A stretch of 64,000 bases of DNA from NCBI GenBank assembly GCA_965223355.1, contig CBDCWE010000003.1, positions 1,054,001 to 1,118,000 of the forward strand, in the 5' to 3' direction. Numbering within the stretch: the stretch's first letter is position 1; every line of letters begins with the position of its first letter. The notes under the pieces are model-generated. The model searched no databases, was not told the origin of the DNA, and was given only the letters and a program-made list of their open reading frames with translations. Of the stretch, positions 8,247 through 18,190 are shown piece after piece. A program made the position numbers and the translations under genes. The DNA is from Tectiglobus sp965223355 (lineage in GTDB: Bacteria; Pseudomonadota; Alphaproteobacteria; Rhizobiales; Hyphomicrobiaceae).

Positions 8247-9614
8247 ATGCATACGCTCGATGGAGTCACTCGTTCGGATCAGTACCGAGCGTTGGGACTG
8301 AGTACCTTTGCTTTCACTGTCTGCTTCGCGGTCTGGACGATCTTTTCGATCATCGGCGTCAAGATCAAAGGTGAACTCGGGTTGAGCGACACCCAGTTCG
8401 GCCTGCTGGTGGCGACGCCGGTGCTGACGGGCTCGATCAGCCGCATCTTCCTCGGCGTCTGGACCGAACAATACGGCGGACGGCTCGTTTTTACTTTGCA
8501 GATGCTGATCACGGCCGTTGCCGTCTGGCTCTTGACGTCTGTGCGCACCTACGAAGTCTTTCTGTTGGCGGCGCTCGGCATCGGCCTGGCCGGCGGTTCG
8601 TTTATCGTCGGTATCGCCTACGTTTCGCACTGGTATGAGAAGGATAGCCAAGGCACGGCACTTGGGATTTTTGGTGCCGGCAACGTTGGTGCCGCCGTTA
8701 CCAACTTCGCAGCGCCATTCCTCGTCGTTGCCATGGGTTGGGAAGGCACCGCCCGCGTCTATGCTGTTGGACTCGCGATCACGGGCGTCCTGTTCTATCT
8801 GTTCGCGAAGGAAGATCCGGCCCAGATGGCGCGCAAGCAAACCGGCGCAGCGCCGGTCTCCGCAGCCGATCAGCTGGCGCCATTGAAGAACATCCAAGTC
8901 TGGCGGTTTGCGACGTATTACTTCTTTGTGTTCGGCGCCTTTGTCGCGCTGGCCTCGTTCCTGCCGCGCTACTACGTCGGCGCCTACGGTCTCGAGCTGA
9001 CGACTGCCGGCATCTTTGCAGGCCTCTACTCGCTGCCGGGATCCGTGTTTCGCGCGCTTGGCGGATGGATGTCCGACAAATGGGGCGCGCGGTTGGTGAT
9101 GTACCTGACGTTCATCGTCTCGTTGATGTGCCTGTTCGTCATGAGCTATCCTGAGACGACCTACACGGTGCAGGGTATCAAAGGGCCGGTCGAATTCACG
9201 TTCGGCGTTAGTGTCACCGTCTTTGTCTTGCTCACGGTCATTCTTGGCTTTGTCATGAGTCTCGGCAAGGCAGCCGTCTATAAGCACATCCCGGTCTATT
9301 ACCCCTACCACGTCGGATCGGTTGGCGGCCTCGTCGGCATGATTGGCGGCCTTGGTGGTTTCGTCCTGCCGATCTCGTTCGGGATCCTGCTCGACTACAC
9401 CGGCGTCTGGACCGCTCCCTACATGCTGATGTTCGCCATCGTCGCGGTGTCGACAATCTGGATGCATGTCGCGATCCGGCGGATGGAAAAGCGTCGTCAC
9501 CCGGCACTCGAAGACGAAAAGTATCTCTCCGACGTACCGGACCAGCCGCTGCCGAGGCCGCAGGGCGCAACTGCCGCCATGCCGAACGTCTCGCGCACCA
9601 ACTTAGCGCAGTAA
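8247..9614 (+). CDS. narK1: Nitrate/nitrite transporter, NarK1 type (MFS, NNP family)
   Basis: A 455-residue inner-membrane protein with about 12 transmembrane segments. It shows the NNP features SDTQFGLLVATPVLTGSISR, GIGLAGGSFIVGIAYVSHWY and GIFGAGNVGAAVTNFAAPF, the latter two covering the nitrate-signature regions. NarK1-type proteins are thought to import nitrate with protons, which starts nitrate respiration. GGAGACCCAACC precedes the ATG. It is the first gene of the nar transcript and is followed 70 bases later by a NarK2-type gene. In several denitrifiers these two are fused into one protein; here they are separate. Confidence 0.93.
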   Translation: MHTLDGVTRSDQYRALGLSTFAFTVCFAVWTIFSIIGVKIKGELGLSDTQFGLLVATPVLTGSISRIFLGVWTEQYGGRLVFTLQMLITAVAVWLLTSVRTYEVFLLAALGIGLAGGSFIVGIAYVSHWYEKDSQGTALGIFGAGNVGAAVTNFAAPFLVVAMGWEGTARVYAVGLAITGVLFYLFAKEDPAQMARKQTGAAPVSAADQLAPLKNIQVWRFATYYFFVFGAFVALASFLPRYYVGAYGLELTTAGIFAGLYSLPGSVFRALGGWMSDKWGARLVMYLTFIVSLMCLFVMSYPETTYTVQGIKGPVEFTFGVSVTVFVLLTVILGFVMSLGKAAVYKHIPVYYPYHVGSVGGLVGMIGGLGGFVLPISFGILLDYTGVWTAPYMLMFAIVAVSTIWMHVAIRRMEKRRHPALEDEKYLSDVPDQPLPRPQGATAAMPNVSRTNLAQ

Positions 9615-9624
9615 CCAGAACGCT

Positions 9625-9651
9625 GCGGGCCGCCCGACAGCGGCGGTCCGC
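9625..9651 (+). promoter_or_regulatory. Intercistronic hairpin between narK1 and narK2
   Basis: GCGGGCCGCC pairs with GGCGGTCCGC (10 bp with one G-T wobble, loop 7). No T-run follows, so RNA processing or stabilisation is more likely than termination. Confidence 0.45.
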
Positions 9652-9684
9652 TCCATCATATCAACGCTCCCGACGGAGGAGACT

Positions 9685-11325
9685 ATGGCCGACACGGCAA
9701 CCAACACGGCACGAAGCAAGGGCTCAACTCTTTACAACTGGAACCCCGAAGACGACGGCTTCTGGCAGCGCGAGGGCAAGGCCATCGCCAACCGCAATCT
9801 GTGGATCTCCATTCCCTGTTTGCTGTGCGGTTTTGCGGTCTGGCTCTACTGGGGGATCATCACGGTTCAGATGATCAATCTGGGCTTCGACTTCTCAAAG
9901 CAGGAACTGTTTACACTGGCGGCGATCGCGGGGTTGACGGGTGCCACGTTGCGCATTCCCTCAACATTCTTCATTCGCCTTGCCGGCGGTCGCAACACGA
10001 TCTTCTTTACAACCGCATTGCTGATCATTCCCGCAGCCCTGACCGGTTACCTGCTGACCCAGCCGGATACGCCGCTATGGCAGTTCCAGTTGGTTGCCCT
10101 GTTATCCGGCTTCGGCGGCGGCAACTTTGCCTCGTCGATGTCCAACATCAGCTTTTTCTTCCCGAAGAAGGTGCAGGGCTACTCGCTTGGCATGAATGCA
10201 GGGCTCGGCAATTTCGGCGTGACGACGATGCAGATCCTGATTCCCCTGGTCATGACCGTTGGCGTGTTCGGCGGCGCGCCCCTCATTCTTGAGAACACGT
10301 CCGGCACGCTGATCGGCAAGATCCCCGCCGGCACCGAGACCTACATCCACAACGCCGGCTTCATCTGGGTTGCAATCCTGGTGCCGCTCGTCATCGCCGC
10401 CTGGTTCGGCATGAACAACATTGGTGATGAGCACGTCTCACCGAACGTCGGGTCCGCGATCGGCGCGTTTGCAAAGATCAGTGGCATGTTGGCGATCGGG
10501 CTTGTCATCGCCGCCTTCGGTCTGTGGTTGATGCTGCCGGCCACGACAGGTGGCTCGGGTCTGTTGCTGTCGAAATGGATCGTCCTGCCGTTGGTGATTG
10601 CGGCAACGGTCGGCGCGCTGTGGATGATACCGGGTAAGATCCACGACAGCCTGCAGCGCCAGTACAAGATCTTTGGCAACAAGCACACCTGGGCGATGAC
10701 GGTCATCTACACGATGACGTTCGGCTCATTCATTGGTTACGCGGCGGCGTTCGGCCTCGCCATCAAGGTGATCTTCGGTTTCCAGCACATTGAAGTGGAC
10801 GGGGTCATGACCCATGGCACCGTCAATCCGAACGGTCCCAGTGCGCTGATGTATGCCTGGACCGGCCCCTTCATCGGTGCCCTCATTCGTCCGATTGGCG
10901 GTATGATCTCCGACAAGCTCGGTGGCGCGAAGGTGACGCAGATCATTTCGGTAATCATGGTCGCGAGTGCCCTCGGCGTGGCCTACTTCATGAAGCAGGC
11001 CTATGCGTCCGCAACGCCGGAGGAGTATTTCATTCCGTTCCTCATTCTGTTCCTCATCCTGTTTGCCGCCACAGGTATCGGCAACGGATCGACCTTCCGA
11101 ACGATCGCGGTCGTCTTCGATAGGGAACAGGCGGGGCCGGTACTCGGCTGGACGTCGGCCGTCGCCGCCTATGGTGCATTTATCATCCCCAAGGTGTTCG
11201 GCGAACAGATCAACGCAACCACGCCCGAATACGCCCTTTACGGTTTCGCCGCCTTCTACACGCTCTGCATCATTATCAACTGGTGGTTCTACCTGAGGCC
11301 GGGTGTCGAGTTCCGGAACCCCTGA
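9685..11325 (+). CDS. narK2: Nitrate/nitrite antiporter, NarK2 type (MFS, NNP family)
   Basis: A 546-residue inner-membrane protein with about 12 transmembrane segments and an unusually long N-terminal cytoplasmic tail. The nitrate signature GFGGGNFASSMSNISFFFP is near residues 142-160, followed by NAGLGNFGVTTMQ. NarK2-type proteins are thought to exchange nitrate for nitrite, keeping nitrite from building up during nitrate respiration. GGAGGAGACT precedes the ATG. Its place between narK1 and narG makes it part of the nar operon. Confidence 0.93.
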   Translation: MADTATNTARSKGSTLYNWNPEDDGFWQREGKAIANRNLWISIPCLLCGFAVWLYWGIITVQMINLGFDFSKQELFTLAAIAGLTGATLRIPSTFFIRLAGGRNTIFFTTALLIIPAALTGYLLTQPDTPLWQFQLVALLSGFGGGNFASSMSNISFFFPKKVQGYSLGMNAGLGNFGVTTMQILIPLVMTVGVFGGAPLILENTSGTLIGKIPAGTETYIHNAGFIWVAILVPLVIAAWFGMNNIGDEHVSPNVGSAIGAFAKISGMLAIGLVIAAFGLWLMLPATTGGSGLLLSKWIVLPLVIAATVGALWMIPGKIHDSLQRQYKIFGNKHTWAMTVIYTMTFGSFIGYAAAFGLAIKVIFGFQHIEVDGVMTHGTVNPNGPSALMYAWTGPFIGALIRPIGGMISDKLGGAKVTQIISVIMVASALGVAYFMKQAYASATPEEYFIPFLILFLILFAATGIGNGSTFRTIAVVFDREQAGPVLGWTSAVAAYGAFIIPKVFGEQINATTPEYALYGFAAFYTLCIIINWWFYLRPGVEFRNP

Positions 11326-11342
11326 GGCTGCGTATCGCTGCT

Positions 11343-11371
11343 GGACGGCGGGGCTTCTGATCGCGCCGTCC
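11343..11371 (+). promoter_or_regulatory. Hairpin upstream of narG
   Basis: GGACGGCG pairs with CGCCGTCC (8 bp, loop 13) in the gap between narK2 and narG, about 30 bases before the narG ribosome-binding site. It could be a processing point separating transporter and reductase messages. Confidence 0.4.
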
Positions 11372-11399
11372 CGATGTCTCAAATCTTATGAGGACGAAT

Positions 11400-14300
11400 A
11401 TGTCTCAGTTTCTCGATCGACTGACATTCATCTCCAAGCAGGTGGATACATTCTCCGATGGTCACGGTGTTCTGACGAGCGAGGACCGCGCGTGGGAAGA
11501 GGGTTATCGCAAACGCTGGCAGCACGACAAGGTCGTGCGCTCGACCCACGGCGTCAACTGCACGGGCTCGTGTTCCTGGAAGATCTATGTGAAAGGCGGG
11601 ATTGTTACCTGGGAGACCCAGCAGACCGATTACCCGCGCACCAGGCCGGACCTGCCCAACCATGAACCGCGCGGCTGTTCGCGCGGCGCCAGTTACTCCT
11701 GGTACCTCTATTCCGGTGCCCGCGTGAAGTATCCGCTGGTGCGTTCACGCCTCTTGAAGCACTGGCGCGCAGCCCGCGCCCAGATGCGCCCGGTCGAAGC
11801 CTGGACGTCGATTGTCGAGAACCCGGAAAAGCGCCGCAACTATACCAAGATGCGCGGCCACGGCGGCTTCGTGCGGGCGACCTGGGATGAGGTCAATGAA
11901 ATCATTGCAGCCGCCAACGCCTATACGGCCAAGACCTATGGCCCCGACCGGGTATTCGGGTTTTCGCCGATCCCGGCGATGTCGATGGTCTCGTATGCGG
12001 CCGGTGCGCGATATCTGTCGCTGCTCGGCGGCTGTTGCGGATCGTTCTATGATTGGTACTGCGACCTGCCGCCGGCGAGCCCGCAGACATGGGGCGAGCA
12101 GACCGACGTGCCCGAATCGGCAGACTGGTACAACGCCGGCTTCCTGATGATCTGGGGCTCGAACGTGCCTCAAACGCGAACACCGGACGCCCACTTCTAT
12201 ACCGAGGTCCGCTACAAGGGCACCAAGTCCGTCGTCGTGTCACCGGACTATGCCGAAGCAACGAAGTTTGCCGACCTGTGGCTCAATCCCAAGCAGGGCA
12301 CCGACGCAGCGCTTGCGTTGGCGATGGGCCACGTCATCCTGCGTGAATACCATCTCGATCGCCAAGTCGAATACTTCGCCGACTATGTACGCAGGTATTC
12401 CGACATGGCGATGCTGGTCCGCCTTGAGCACAAGGACGGGCGCTTTATTCCCTCAACTTTGCTGCGCGCTGCCGACATTCCCGGCAGCCTCGGTGAGGAA
12501 AACAATGCCGAGTGGAAGACCGTCGCCATTGATGAAGCCGACGGCGAGCTGGTTGCACCGAACGGCTCGGTCGGGTTCCGTTGGGGCGAGAAAGGCAAGT
12601 GGAACCTGGAAGAGAAAGACGGCCACGGCCGCGACACGCGATTGAAGGTATCGCTGGCGGACGGTCACGACGAAATCGTCACGGTCGGCTTTCCGTACTT
12701 CGGTGGCCGCGCGACGGAGAACTTCGTTGCAACCGAGCACGGCGACATTCTCGACCGCAATGTGCCGGCCAAGAAAGTGCAACTCACGAACGGCGAGGCC
12801 TTGGTCGTCACGGTCTTCGATCTGTTTTGCGCGAACTATGGCCTCGACCGCGGCTTCGGCGGCGCCAATGTCGCAGCCTCCTACGATGAGGACGTACCGT
12901 TCACGCCGGCCTGGGCCGAACGCGTCACCGGGCTGGCGGCCGACAAAATCATTACCGTCGCCCGCGAGTTCGCGACCAACGCGGAAAAGACCGGCGGACG
13001 CTCAATGGTGATCCTCGGCGCCGGTCTCAATCACTGGTACCACATGGACATGAATTATCGCGGGATCATGAATCTTCTGATCATGTGCGGCTGTGTCGGC
13101 CAGTCGGGCGGTGGCTGGTCACACTACGTCGGACAGGAGAAGTTGCGTCCGCAGACGGGCTGGTTGCCGCTCGCCTTCGCGCTCGACTGGGGCCGGCCAC
13201 CACGCCAGCAGAACTCGACGAGTTTCTGGTATGCCCACACCGATCAGTGGCGCTACGAAACTCTAACGATCGATGAAATCCTGTCGCCAACCGCACCGTC
13301 AGGAAATTGGTCGGGCACCATGATCGACTACAATATCCGGGCCGAACGGATGGGCTGGCTGCCATCTGCACCGCAACTCAAACAAAATCCGTTGACCATT
13401 GCGGCGGCTGCGCAAACGGCCGGTTTAGAGCCCAAGGACTTTGTCGCCAGCAAACTCAAGAGCGGCGAACTCGAAATGTCGTGTCAGGACCCTGATGACC
13501 CGGCGAACTGGCCGCGAAATCTATTTGTCTGGCGTTCAAATCTGCTCGGCTCATCGGGCAAGGGCCACGAATATTTCCTCAAACATTTACTCGGCACCAC
13601 GCACGGCGTGCTTGCCAAGGATCTCGGACCGGAAGGTGTTCAGAAATCCACCGAGGTGAAGTGGCACGACAATGCGCCGGAAGGAAAACTCGACCTTCTG
13701 GTGACACTGGACTTTAGGATGTCGACGACATGCGTCTACTCCGACATCGTGCTTCCCGTCGCCACCTGGTACGAGAAGAATGACCTCAACACCTCGGACA
13801 TGCATCCCTTCATTCACCCACTGACGGCGGCGACCGATCCGGTGTGGGAGTGCAAGAGCGACTGGGACATCTACAAGGATATCGCTAAGAAGTTCTCGGA
13901 AGTCGCCCCGGAAGTTCTCGGTGTCGAGAAGGACGTGGTGTTGAGCCCGATCTTGCACGACACGCCGGGAGAAATTGCGCAGCCCTACGACGTCAAGGAC
14001 TGGAAGCGCGGCGAGACCGACCCGATCCCAGGTAAGACAATGCCCAATGTGGCCGTCGTCGAACGCGACTATCCCAACCTTTACAAGCGGTTTACAGCGC
14101 TCGGGCCGCTGATGAACAAACTCGGCAACGCCGGTAAAGGCATCGCCTGGAACACCGAAACCGAAGTCGCCCATCTCGGCGAGCTCAACGGTGTCGTTAC
14201 CGACGACGGACCGACGACGGGAATGCCACGCATAGAAAGCGACATCGATGCGACCGAAGTCGTGCTCATGCTGGCGCCGGAGACCAACGGTGAGGTTGCC

Positions 14301-15134
14301 GTCAAGGCCTGGCAGGCGCTCGGCAAGACGACCGGCCGGGAGCACGCGCATCTCGCGACCAGCAAGGAAGACGAGAAGATCCGGTTCCGGGACATTGCCG
14401 CCCAGCCACGAAAGATCATCTCATCGCCAATCTGGTCGGGCCTTGAGTCGGAAAGCGTTTGCTACAACGCCGGTTATACCAACGTCCACGAACTCATTCC
14501 TTGGCGCACGCTGACCGGACGTCAGCAGCTCTACCAGGACCACCTCTGGATGCGCGCGTTCGGGGAAGAATTGTGCACATGGAAGCCGCCGGTCGACCTC
14601 AAGACGGTTGCGCGGATCAAGGGCAGCGCCGGCAACGGCAACAACGAAGTTGTCCTCAACTTCATCACGCCGCACCAGAAGTGGGGCATTCACTCGACCT
14701 ATTCCGACAACCTTTTGATGCTGACGCTCAATCGTGGCGGGCCCGTCGTCTGGCTCTCGGAAGCCGATGCGCGGGCAGCCGGTATTGTCGACAACGACTG
14801 GGTCGAGGCCTACAACGCCAACGGCGCACTGACCGCCCGCGCCGTCGTCTCCCAGCGCGTCAACCCGGGCATGATCATGATGTATCACGCCCAGGAGAAA
14901 GTCGTGAACACACCGGGCTCCGAAGTGACCGGCAACCGGGGTGGAATTCACAACTCGGTCACCCGGGCGACGCTCAAGCCGACCCACATGATCGGCGGCT
15001 ATGCGCAACAATCTTACGGCTTCAACTACTACGGAACCGTCGGTGCGAACCGCGATGAGTTCGTGATCGTGCGCAAAATGAAAAATGTCGATTGGCTGGA
15101 ACGGCCCTATCGGGACGCTGGTAAGGAGGCTTAG
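11400..15134 (+). CDS. narG: Respiratory nitrate reductase alpha subunit NarG
   Basis: A 1244-residue molybdenum enzyme (bis-MGD cofactor) that reduces nitrate to nitrite on the cytoplasmic face of the membrane. The FS0 cluster ligands fall at H50, C54, C58 and C93, and the Mo ligand aspartate in WYCDLPPASPQTWGEQTD is at residue 222, the same number as in E. coli NarG. Length matches the family. The N-terminus has no functional Tat signal, as expected for a cytoplasm-facing NarG. GAGGAC precedes the ATG at 11400, so an upstream ATG at 11388 is not used. narH follows after three bases. Confidence 0.97.
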   Translation: MSQFLDRLTFISKQVDTFSDGHGVLTSEDRAWEEGYRKRWQHDKVVRSTHGVNCTGSCSWKIYVKGGIVTWETQQTDYPRTRPDLPNHEPRGCSRGASYSWYLYSGARVKYPLVRSRLLKHWRAARAQMRPVEAWTSIVENPEKRRNYTKMRGHGGFVRATWDEVNEIIAAANAYTAKTYGPDRVFGFSPIPAMSMVSYAAGARYLSLLGGCCGSFYDWYCDLPPASPQTWGEQTDVPESADWYNAGFLMIWGSNVPQTRTPDAHFYTEVRYKGTKSVVVSPDYAEATKFADLWLNPKQGTDAALALAMGHVILREYHLDRQVEYFADYVRRYSDMAMLVRLEHKDGRFIPSTLLRAADIPGSLGEENNAEWKTVAIDEADGELVAPNGSVGFRWGEKGKWNLEEKDGHGRDTRLKVSLADGHDEIVTVGFPYFGGRATENFVATEHGDILDRNVPAKKVQLTNGEALVVTVFDLFCANYGLDRGFGGANVAASYDEDVPFTPAWAERVTGLAADKIITVAREFATNAEKTGGRSMVILGAGLNHWYHMDMNYRGIMNLLIMCGCVGQSGGGWSHYVGQEKLRPQTGWLPLAFALDWGRPPRQQNSTSFWYAHTDQWRYETLTIDEILSPTAPSGNWSGTMIDYNIRAERMGWLPSAPQLKQNPLTIAAAAQTAGLEPKDFVASKLKSGELEMSCQDPDDPANWPRNLFVWRSNLLGSSGKGHEYFLKHLLGTTHGVLAKDLGPEGVQKSTEVKWHDNAPEGKLDLLVTLDFRMSTTCVYSDIVLPVATWYEKNDLNTSDMHPFIHPLTAATDPVWECKSDWDIYKDIAKKFSEVAPEVLGVEKDVVLSPILHDTPGEIAQPYDVKDWKRGETDPIPGKTMPNVAVVERDYPNLYKRFTALGPLMNKLGNAGKGIAWNTETEVAHLGELNGVVTDDGPTTGMPRIESDIDATEVVLMLAPETNGEVAVKAWQALGKTTGREHAHLATSKEDEKIRFRDIAAQPRKIISSPIWSGLESESVCYNAGYTNVHELIPWRTLTGRQQLYQDHLWMRAFGEELCTWKPPVDLKTVARIKGSAGNGNNEVVLNFITPHQKWGIHSTYSDNLLMLTLNRGGPVVWLSEADARAAGIVDNDWVEAYNANGALTARAVVSQRVNPGMIMMYHAQEKVVNTPGSEVTGNRGGIHNSVTRATLKPTHMIGGYAQQSYGFNYYGTVGANRDEFVIVRKMKNVDWLERPYRDAGKEA

Positions 15135-15137
15135 GAC

Positions 15138-16670
15138 ATGAGAGTTCGCGCGCAAATCGCAATGGTGCTGAACCTCGACAAATGCATTGGCTGTCACACC
15201 TGTTCGGTGACTTGCAAGAACGTTTGGACCAATCGCGAGGGTATGGAGTACGCCTGGTTCAACAACGTCGAAACCAAACCCGGCATCGGTTATCCCAAAG
15301 AATGGGAGAACCAGAACAAGTGGAACGGCGGATGGGTGCGCACACGCGGCGGCAAGATCCATCCCAAACAAGGCTCGAAGTGGCGGATCCTGGCGAAAAT
15401 CTTTGCCAATCCGGATCTGCCCGAGATCGACGACTACTACGAGCCCTTCACCTTCGACTACGACCACCTCCAGATGGCGCCCGAACTTGAGGCAACGCCG
15501 ACCGCACGGCCGCGCTCGTTGCTCACCGGTGAGCGCATGGAAAAGATCGAGTGGGGCCCGAACTGGGAGGAGATCCTGGGCGGTGAGTTTGCCAAGCGTT
15601 CGAAAGACACGAACTTCGAAGGCGTCGAAAAGGAGATCTATGGTGCCTTCGAAAACACCTTCATGATGTACCTGCCACGGCTCTGCGAACACTGCCTCAA
15701 TCCGACCTGCGTTGCCTCGTGCCCGTCCGGCGCGATCTACAAGCGCGAAGAAGACGGCATCGTTCTGATCGACCAAGAGAAGTGTCGCGGCTGGCGGATG
15801 TGCGTTTCCGGCTGCCCCTACAAAAAGATCTATTACAACTGGGCCAGCGGCAAATCAGAAAAGTGCATCTTCTGCTTCCCACGCATCGAAGCCGGACAAC
15901 CGACGGTCTGTTCGGAAACCTGCGTCGGGCGCATCCGCTATCTTGGCGTCATCCTTTATGACGCTGACCGCATCGAGTCGGCCGCAAGTGCCAAGGATGA
16001 GCAGGACCTCTACGAGAAGCAGTTGGAGGTGTTCCTCGATCCGAATGATCCGGACGTGATCGCACAGGCCCGTCAGGACGGCGTGCCGGAAGCCTGGCTC
16101 ATTTCCGCCAAGAAATCGCCGATCTGGAAGCTGGCGATGGATTGGAAACTCGCCTTTCCACTGCATCCGGAATACCGCACCTTACCGATGGTTTGGTATG
16201 TGCCGCCGTTGTCGCCCATCCAGTCGGCCGCAGAAGCGGGCAAGATGGGGGTCGACCGCGACATGCCGGACGTGCGCTCATTGCGCATTCCGCTCAAATA
16301 CCTCGCCAACCTGCTCACCGCCGGTGACGAAGAACCGATCGCGCGCTGCCTTGAACGGATGCTCGCTATGCGCGCCTACATGCGCGCCAAGACGGTCGAC
16401 GGCATCATCGACGACACAATTGCCGAGCGGGTTGGTCTCAAGGGCCGGGACATCGAAGATATGTACGACCTCTTGGCCCTCGCAAACTACGAGGACCGCT
16501 TCGTCATCCCGACCACACACCGCGAGGTCGGCGCCGATGCCTACGACCTCAGAGGTTCGTGCGGCTTTTCCTTTGGCAACAACTGCTCGTCCGGGGTCAG
16601 CGATGCGACGCTGTTCTTCGGCGGCCCATCAAAGCGGCGGGCAAAATCCGCCATGGAGGTCTCGGAATGA
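15138..16670 (+). CDS. narH: Respiratory nitrate reductase beta subunit NarH
   Basis: A 510-residue iron-sulfur protein carrying electrons from NarI to NarG. Four cluster-binding groups are visible: C16/C19/C22/C26, C183/C186/C191/C195, C216/W219/C222/C226 and C243/C246/C258/C262. The tryptophan at 219 replaces a cysteine, as in known NarH, giving one [3Fe-4S] and three [4Fe-4S] clusters. The C-terminal part carries the usual NarH dimerisation region. The stop codon overlaps the narJ start (ATGA). Confidence 0.97.
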   Translation: MRVRAQIAMVLNLDKCIGCHTCSVTCKNVWTNREGMEYAWFNNVETKPGIGYPKEWENQNKWNGGWVRTRGGKIHPKQGSKWRILAKIFANPDLPEIDDYYEPFTFDYDHLQMAPELEATPTARPRSLLTGERMEKIEWGPNWEEILGGEFAKRSKDTNFEGVEKEIYGAFENTFMMYLPRLCEHCLNPTCVASCPSGAIYKREEDGIVLIDQEKCRGWRMCVSGCPYKKIYYNWASGKSEKCIFCFPRIEAGQPTVCSETCVGRIRYLGVILYDADRIESAASAKDEQDLYEKQLEVFLDPNDPDVIAQARQDGVPEAWLISAKKSPIWKLAMDWKLAFPLHPEYRTLPMVWYVPPLSPIQSAAEAGKMGVDRDMPDVRSLRIPLKYLANLLTAGDEEPIARCLERMLAMRAYMRAKTVDGIIDDTIAERVGLKGRDIEDMYDLLALANYEDRFVIPTTHREVGADAYDLRGSCGFSFGNNCSSGVSDATLFFGGPSKRRAKSAMEVSE

Positions 16671-17392
16671 CCACGCAAAAAAGAGCCCGGACCTTCAAGG
16701 TCCTGTCCGCCCTATTGTGCTACCCGAGCGAGGAACTGCAGTCGGCGACGGGCGAACTCAAGCAGGTGCTGCGCGCCGAAGGCCTGGTTCCCCGCGGGCA
16801 GCTGACGCGTCTCGAGGCGTTGATCGATGAATTTCGCGATCGCGACATTTACGATCTGCAGGAGCGCTATACACTGCTGTTCGATCGCACGCGCTCGCTG
16901 TCGTTGCATCTCTTCGAGCATGTCCACGGCGAGAGCCGCGACCGTGGCCAGGCCATGGTCGATCTGGCCCAACATTATGAGCGAAATGGCTTTGCCGTCT
17001 CGAGCCGCGAGCTGCCGGACTACCTGCCGCTGTTCCTCGAGTTCCTGTCGGTCATTGCCGTCGACGAAGCGCTGCAACTTCTCGATGATCCGATCGAGAT
17101 CATCGCCGCACTCGACGAGCGCCTGCGCAAACGCCGGTCGCCCTACCGGGTCGTGTTCCAAACTTTGCGGTCGATGTCGCGGGCTAAGGTGGACGCGGCG
17201 CGGCTGGCGGAACTTACCGCCCAAGTTGATGACGAACCGGATGACCTGGTGGCACTCGACCAGCAATGGGAAGAGGCCGTCGTGCGCTTCGGCCCTGGCG
17301 CGCAGGACGATCAAGCCTGCGGGCGGACACGGCTTGCAACGCGCATCCGCGCCGCCCAACGCGATGTCACGGCCGACTCCCCAACCCAATAG
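16667..17392 (+). CDS. narJ: Nitrate reductase assembly chaperone NarJ
   Basis: A 241-residue helical cytoplasmic chaperone of the NarJ/TorD fold, required for cofactor insertion into NarG and docking to NarI. FKVLSALLCYPSEEL near the N-terminus and LFEHVHGESRDRGQAMVDL are family hallmarks, as is LPDYLPLFLEFL. The ATG at 16667 overlaps the narH stop by four bases and has GGAGG upstream, so it is preferred over the longer open frame that begins inside narH. Confidence 0.94.
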   Translation: MTTQKRARTFKVLSALLCYPSEELQSATGELKQVLRAEGLVPRGQLTRLEALIDEFRDRDIYDLQERYTLLFDRTRSLSLHLFEHVHGESRDRGQAMVDLAQHYERNGFAVSSRELPDYLPLFLEFLSVIAVDEALQLLDDPIEIIAALDERLRKRRSPYRVVFQTLRSMSRAKVDAARLAELTAQVDDEPDDLVALDQQWEEAVVRFGPGAQDDQACGRTRLATRIRAAQRDVTADSPTQ

Positions 17393-17417
17393 CAATCCAG
17401 CATCGGGAGCCTGAGCA

Positions 17418-18185
17418 ATGCCCGACTATCTCAACACCTTCTTCTTCGGGATTTATCCCTACATCGCGGTGGCGGTGATGATCCTCGGGTCGATCATTCG
17501 CTACGACCGTGAGCCCTATTCCTGGCGCTCGCAATCGAGCCAGTTCCTGCGCAAGCGCCAACTGATGTGGGGCTCGAATCTCTTTCACATCGGCATCTTG
17601 TTTCTGTTCGTCGGCCATTTTGTCGGATTGTTGACACCGCACAGCGTCTATCATCACGTCATCTCCGCCGAAAACAAGCAAATGCTGGCCATCGTCGCCG
17701 GTTCCATCGCGGGCATCATTTGTTTCATCGGGCTGACGCTGCTCGTCCATCGACGTCTCACCGATCCACGCATTCGCAAGACATCGACCGGCATGGACAT
17801 CGCGATCCTGTTGATCCTCTGGGTGCAGCTCGCGCTCGGGCTGGTAACGGTGCCGTTTTCGCTGTCGCACGCGGACGGCGAAGTGATGCTGCGCCTTTCA
17901 GAGTGGGCTCAACGCATCGTCACGTTCCGGATCGAGGGTACGCCACAACTGGTTCAAGGATTGGATTGGCCCTATCAGGTTCACCTGATCCTCGGTCTGA
18001 CGATCTTCCTGCTGTTTCCGTTCTCACGCCTCGTCCATATCTGGTCGGCTCCGGTCAAGTATCTGACGCGGCGAGGCTACCAGGTGGTGCGAACGACCAA
18101 TCCTGACCGTCCGGGCGGACAGGCCACGCGCCCGGCCGGTTCAGCCCCGTCACCAGGCCATCCAGCCGAAGCCGCCGCGGAGTAG
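17418..18185 (+). CDS. narI: Respiratory nitrate reductase gamma subunit NarI (cytochrome b)
   Basis: A 255-residue membrane cytochrome b with five transmembrane helices that oxidises quinol and anchors NarGH. The N-terminal pair of heme ligands are H57 and H67 in NLFHIGILFLFVGHFVGLL, and the second pair is in WPYQVHLILGLTIFLLF and SRLVHIWSAP. The tail after about residue 225 is rich in Pro and Ala and unlike E. coli NarI. It completes the narGHJI set; the parvulin gene begins six bases later. Confidence 0.95.
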   Translation: MPDYLNTFFFGIYPYIAVAVMILGSIIRYDREPYSWRSQSSQFLRKRQLMWGSNLFHIGILFLFVGHFVGLLTPHSVYHHVISAENKQMLAIVAGSIAGIICFIGLTLLVHRRLTDPRIRKTSTGMDIAILLILWVQLALGLVTVPFSLSHADGEVMLRLSEWAQRIVTFRIEGTPQLVQGLDWPYQVHLILGLTIFLLFPFSRLVHIWSAPVKYLTRRGYQVVRTTNPDRPGGQATRPAGSAPSPGHPAEAAAE

Positions 18186-18190
18186 ACCCC

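Noticed and set aside
8040..9500. Open frame of 486 codons on the minus strand
   Set aside because: Antisense to narK1, with strongly charged, repetitive composition typical of shadow frames in GC-rich genes; no family similarity.
14421..15776. Open frame of 451 codons on the minus strand
   Set aside because: Antisense to narG and narH, both with clear motifs.
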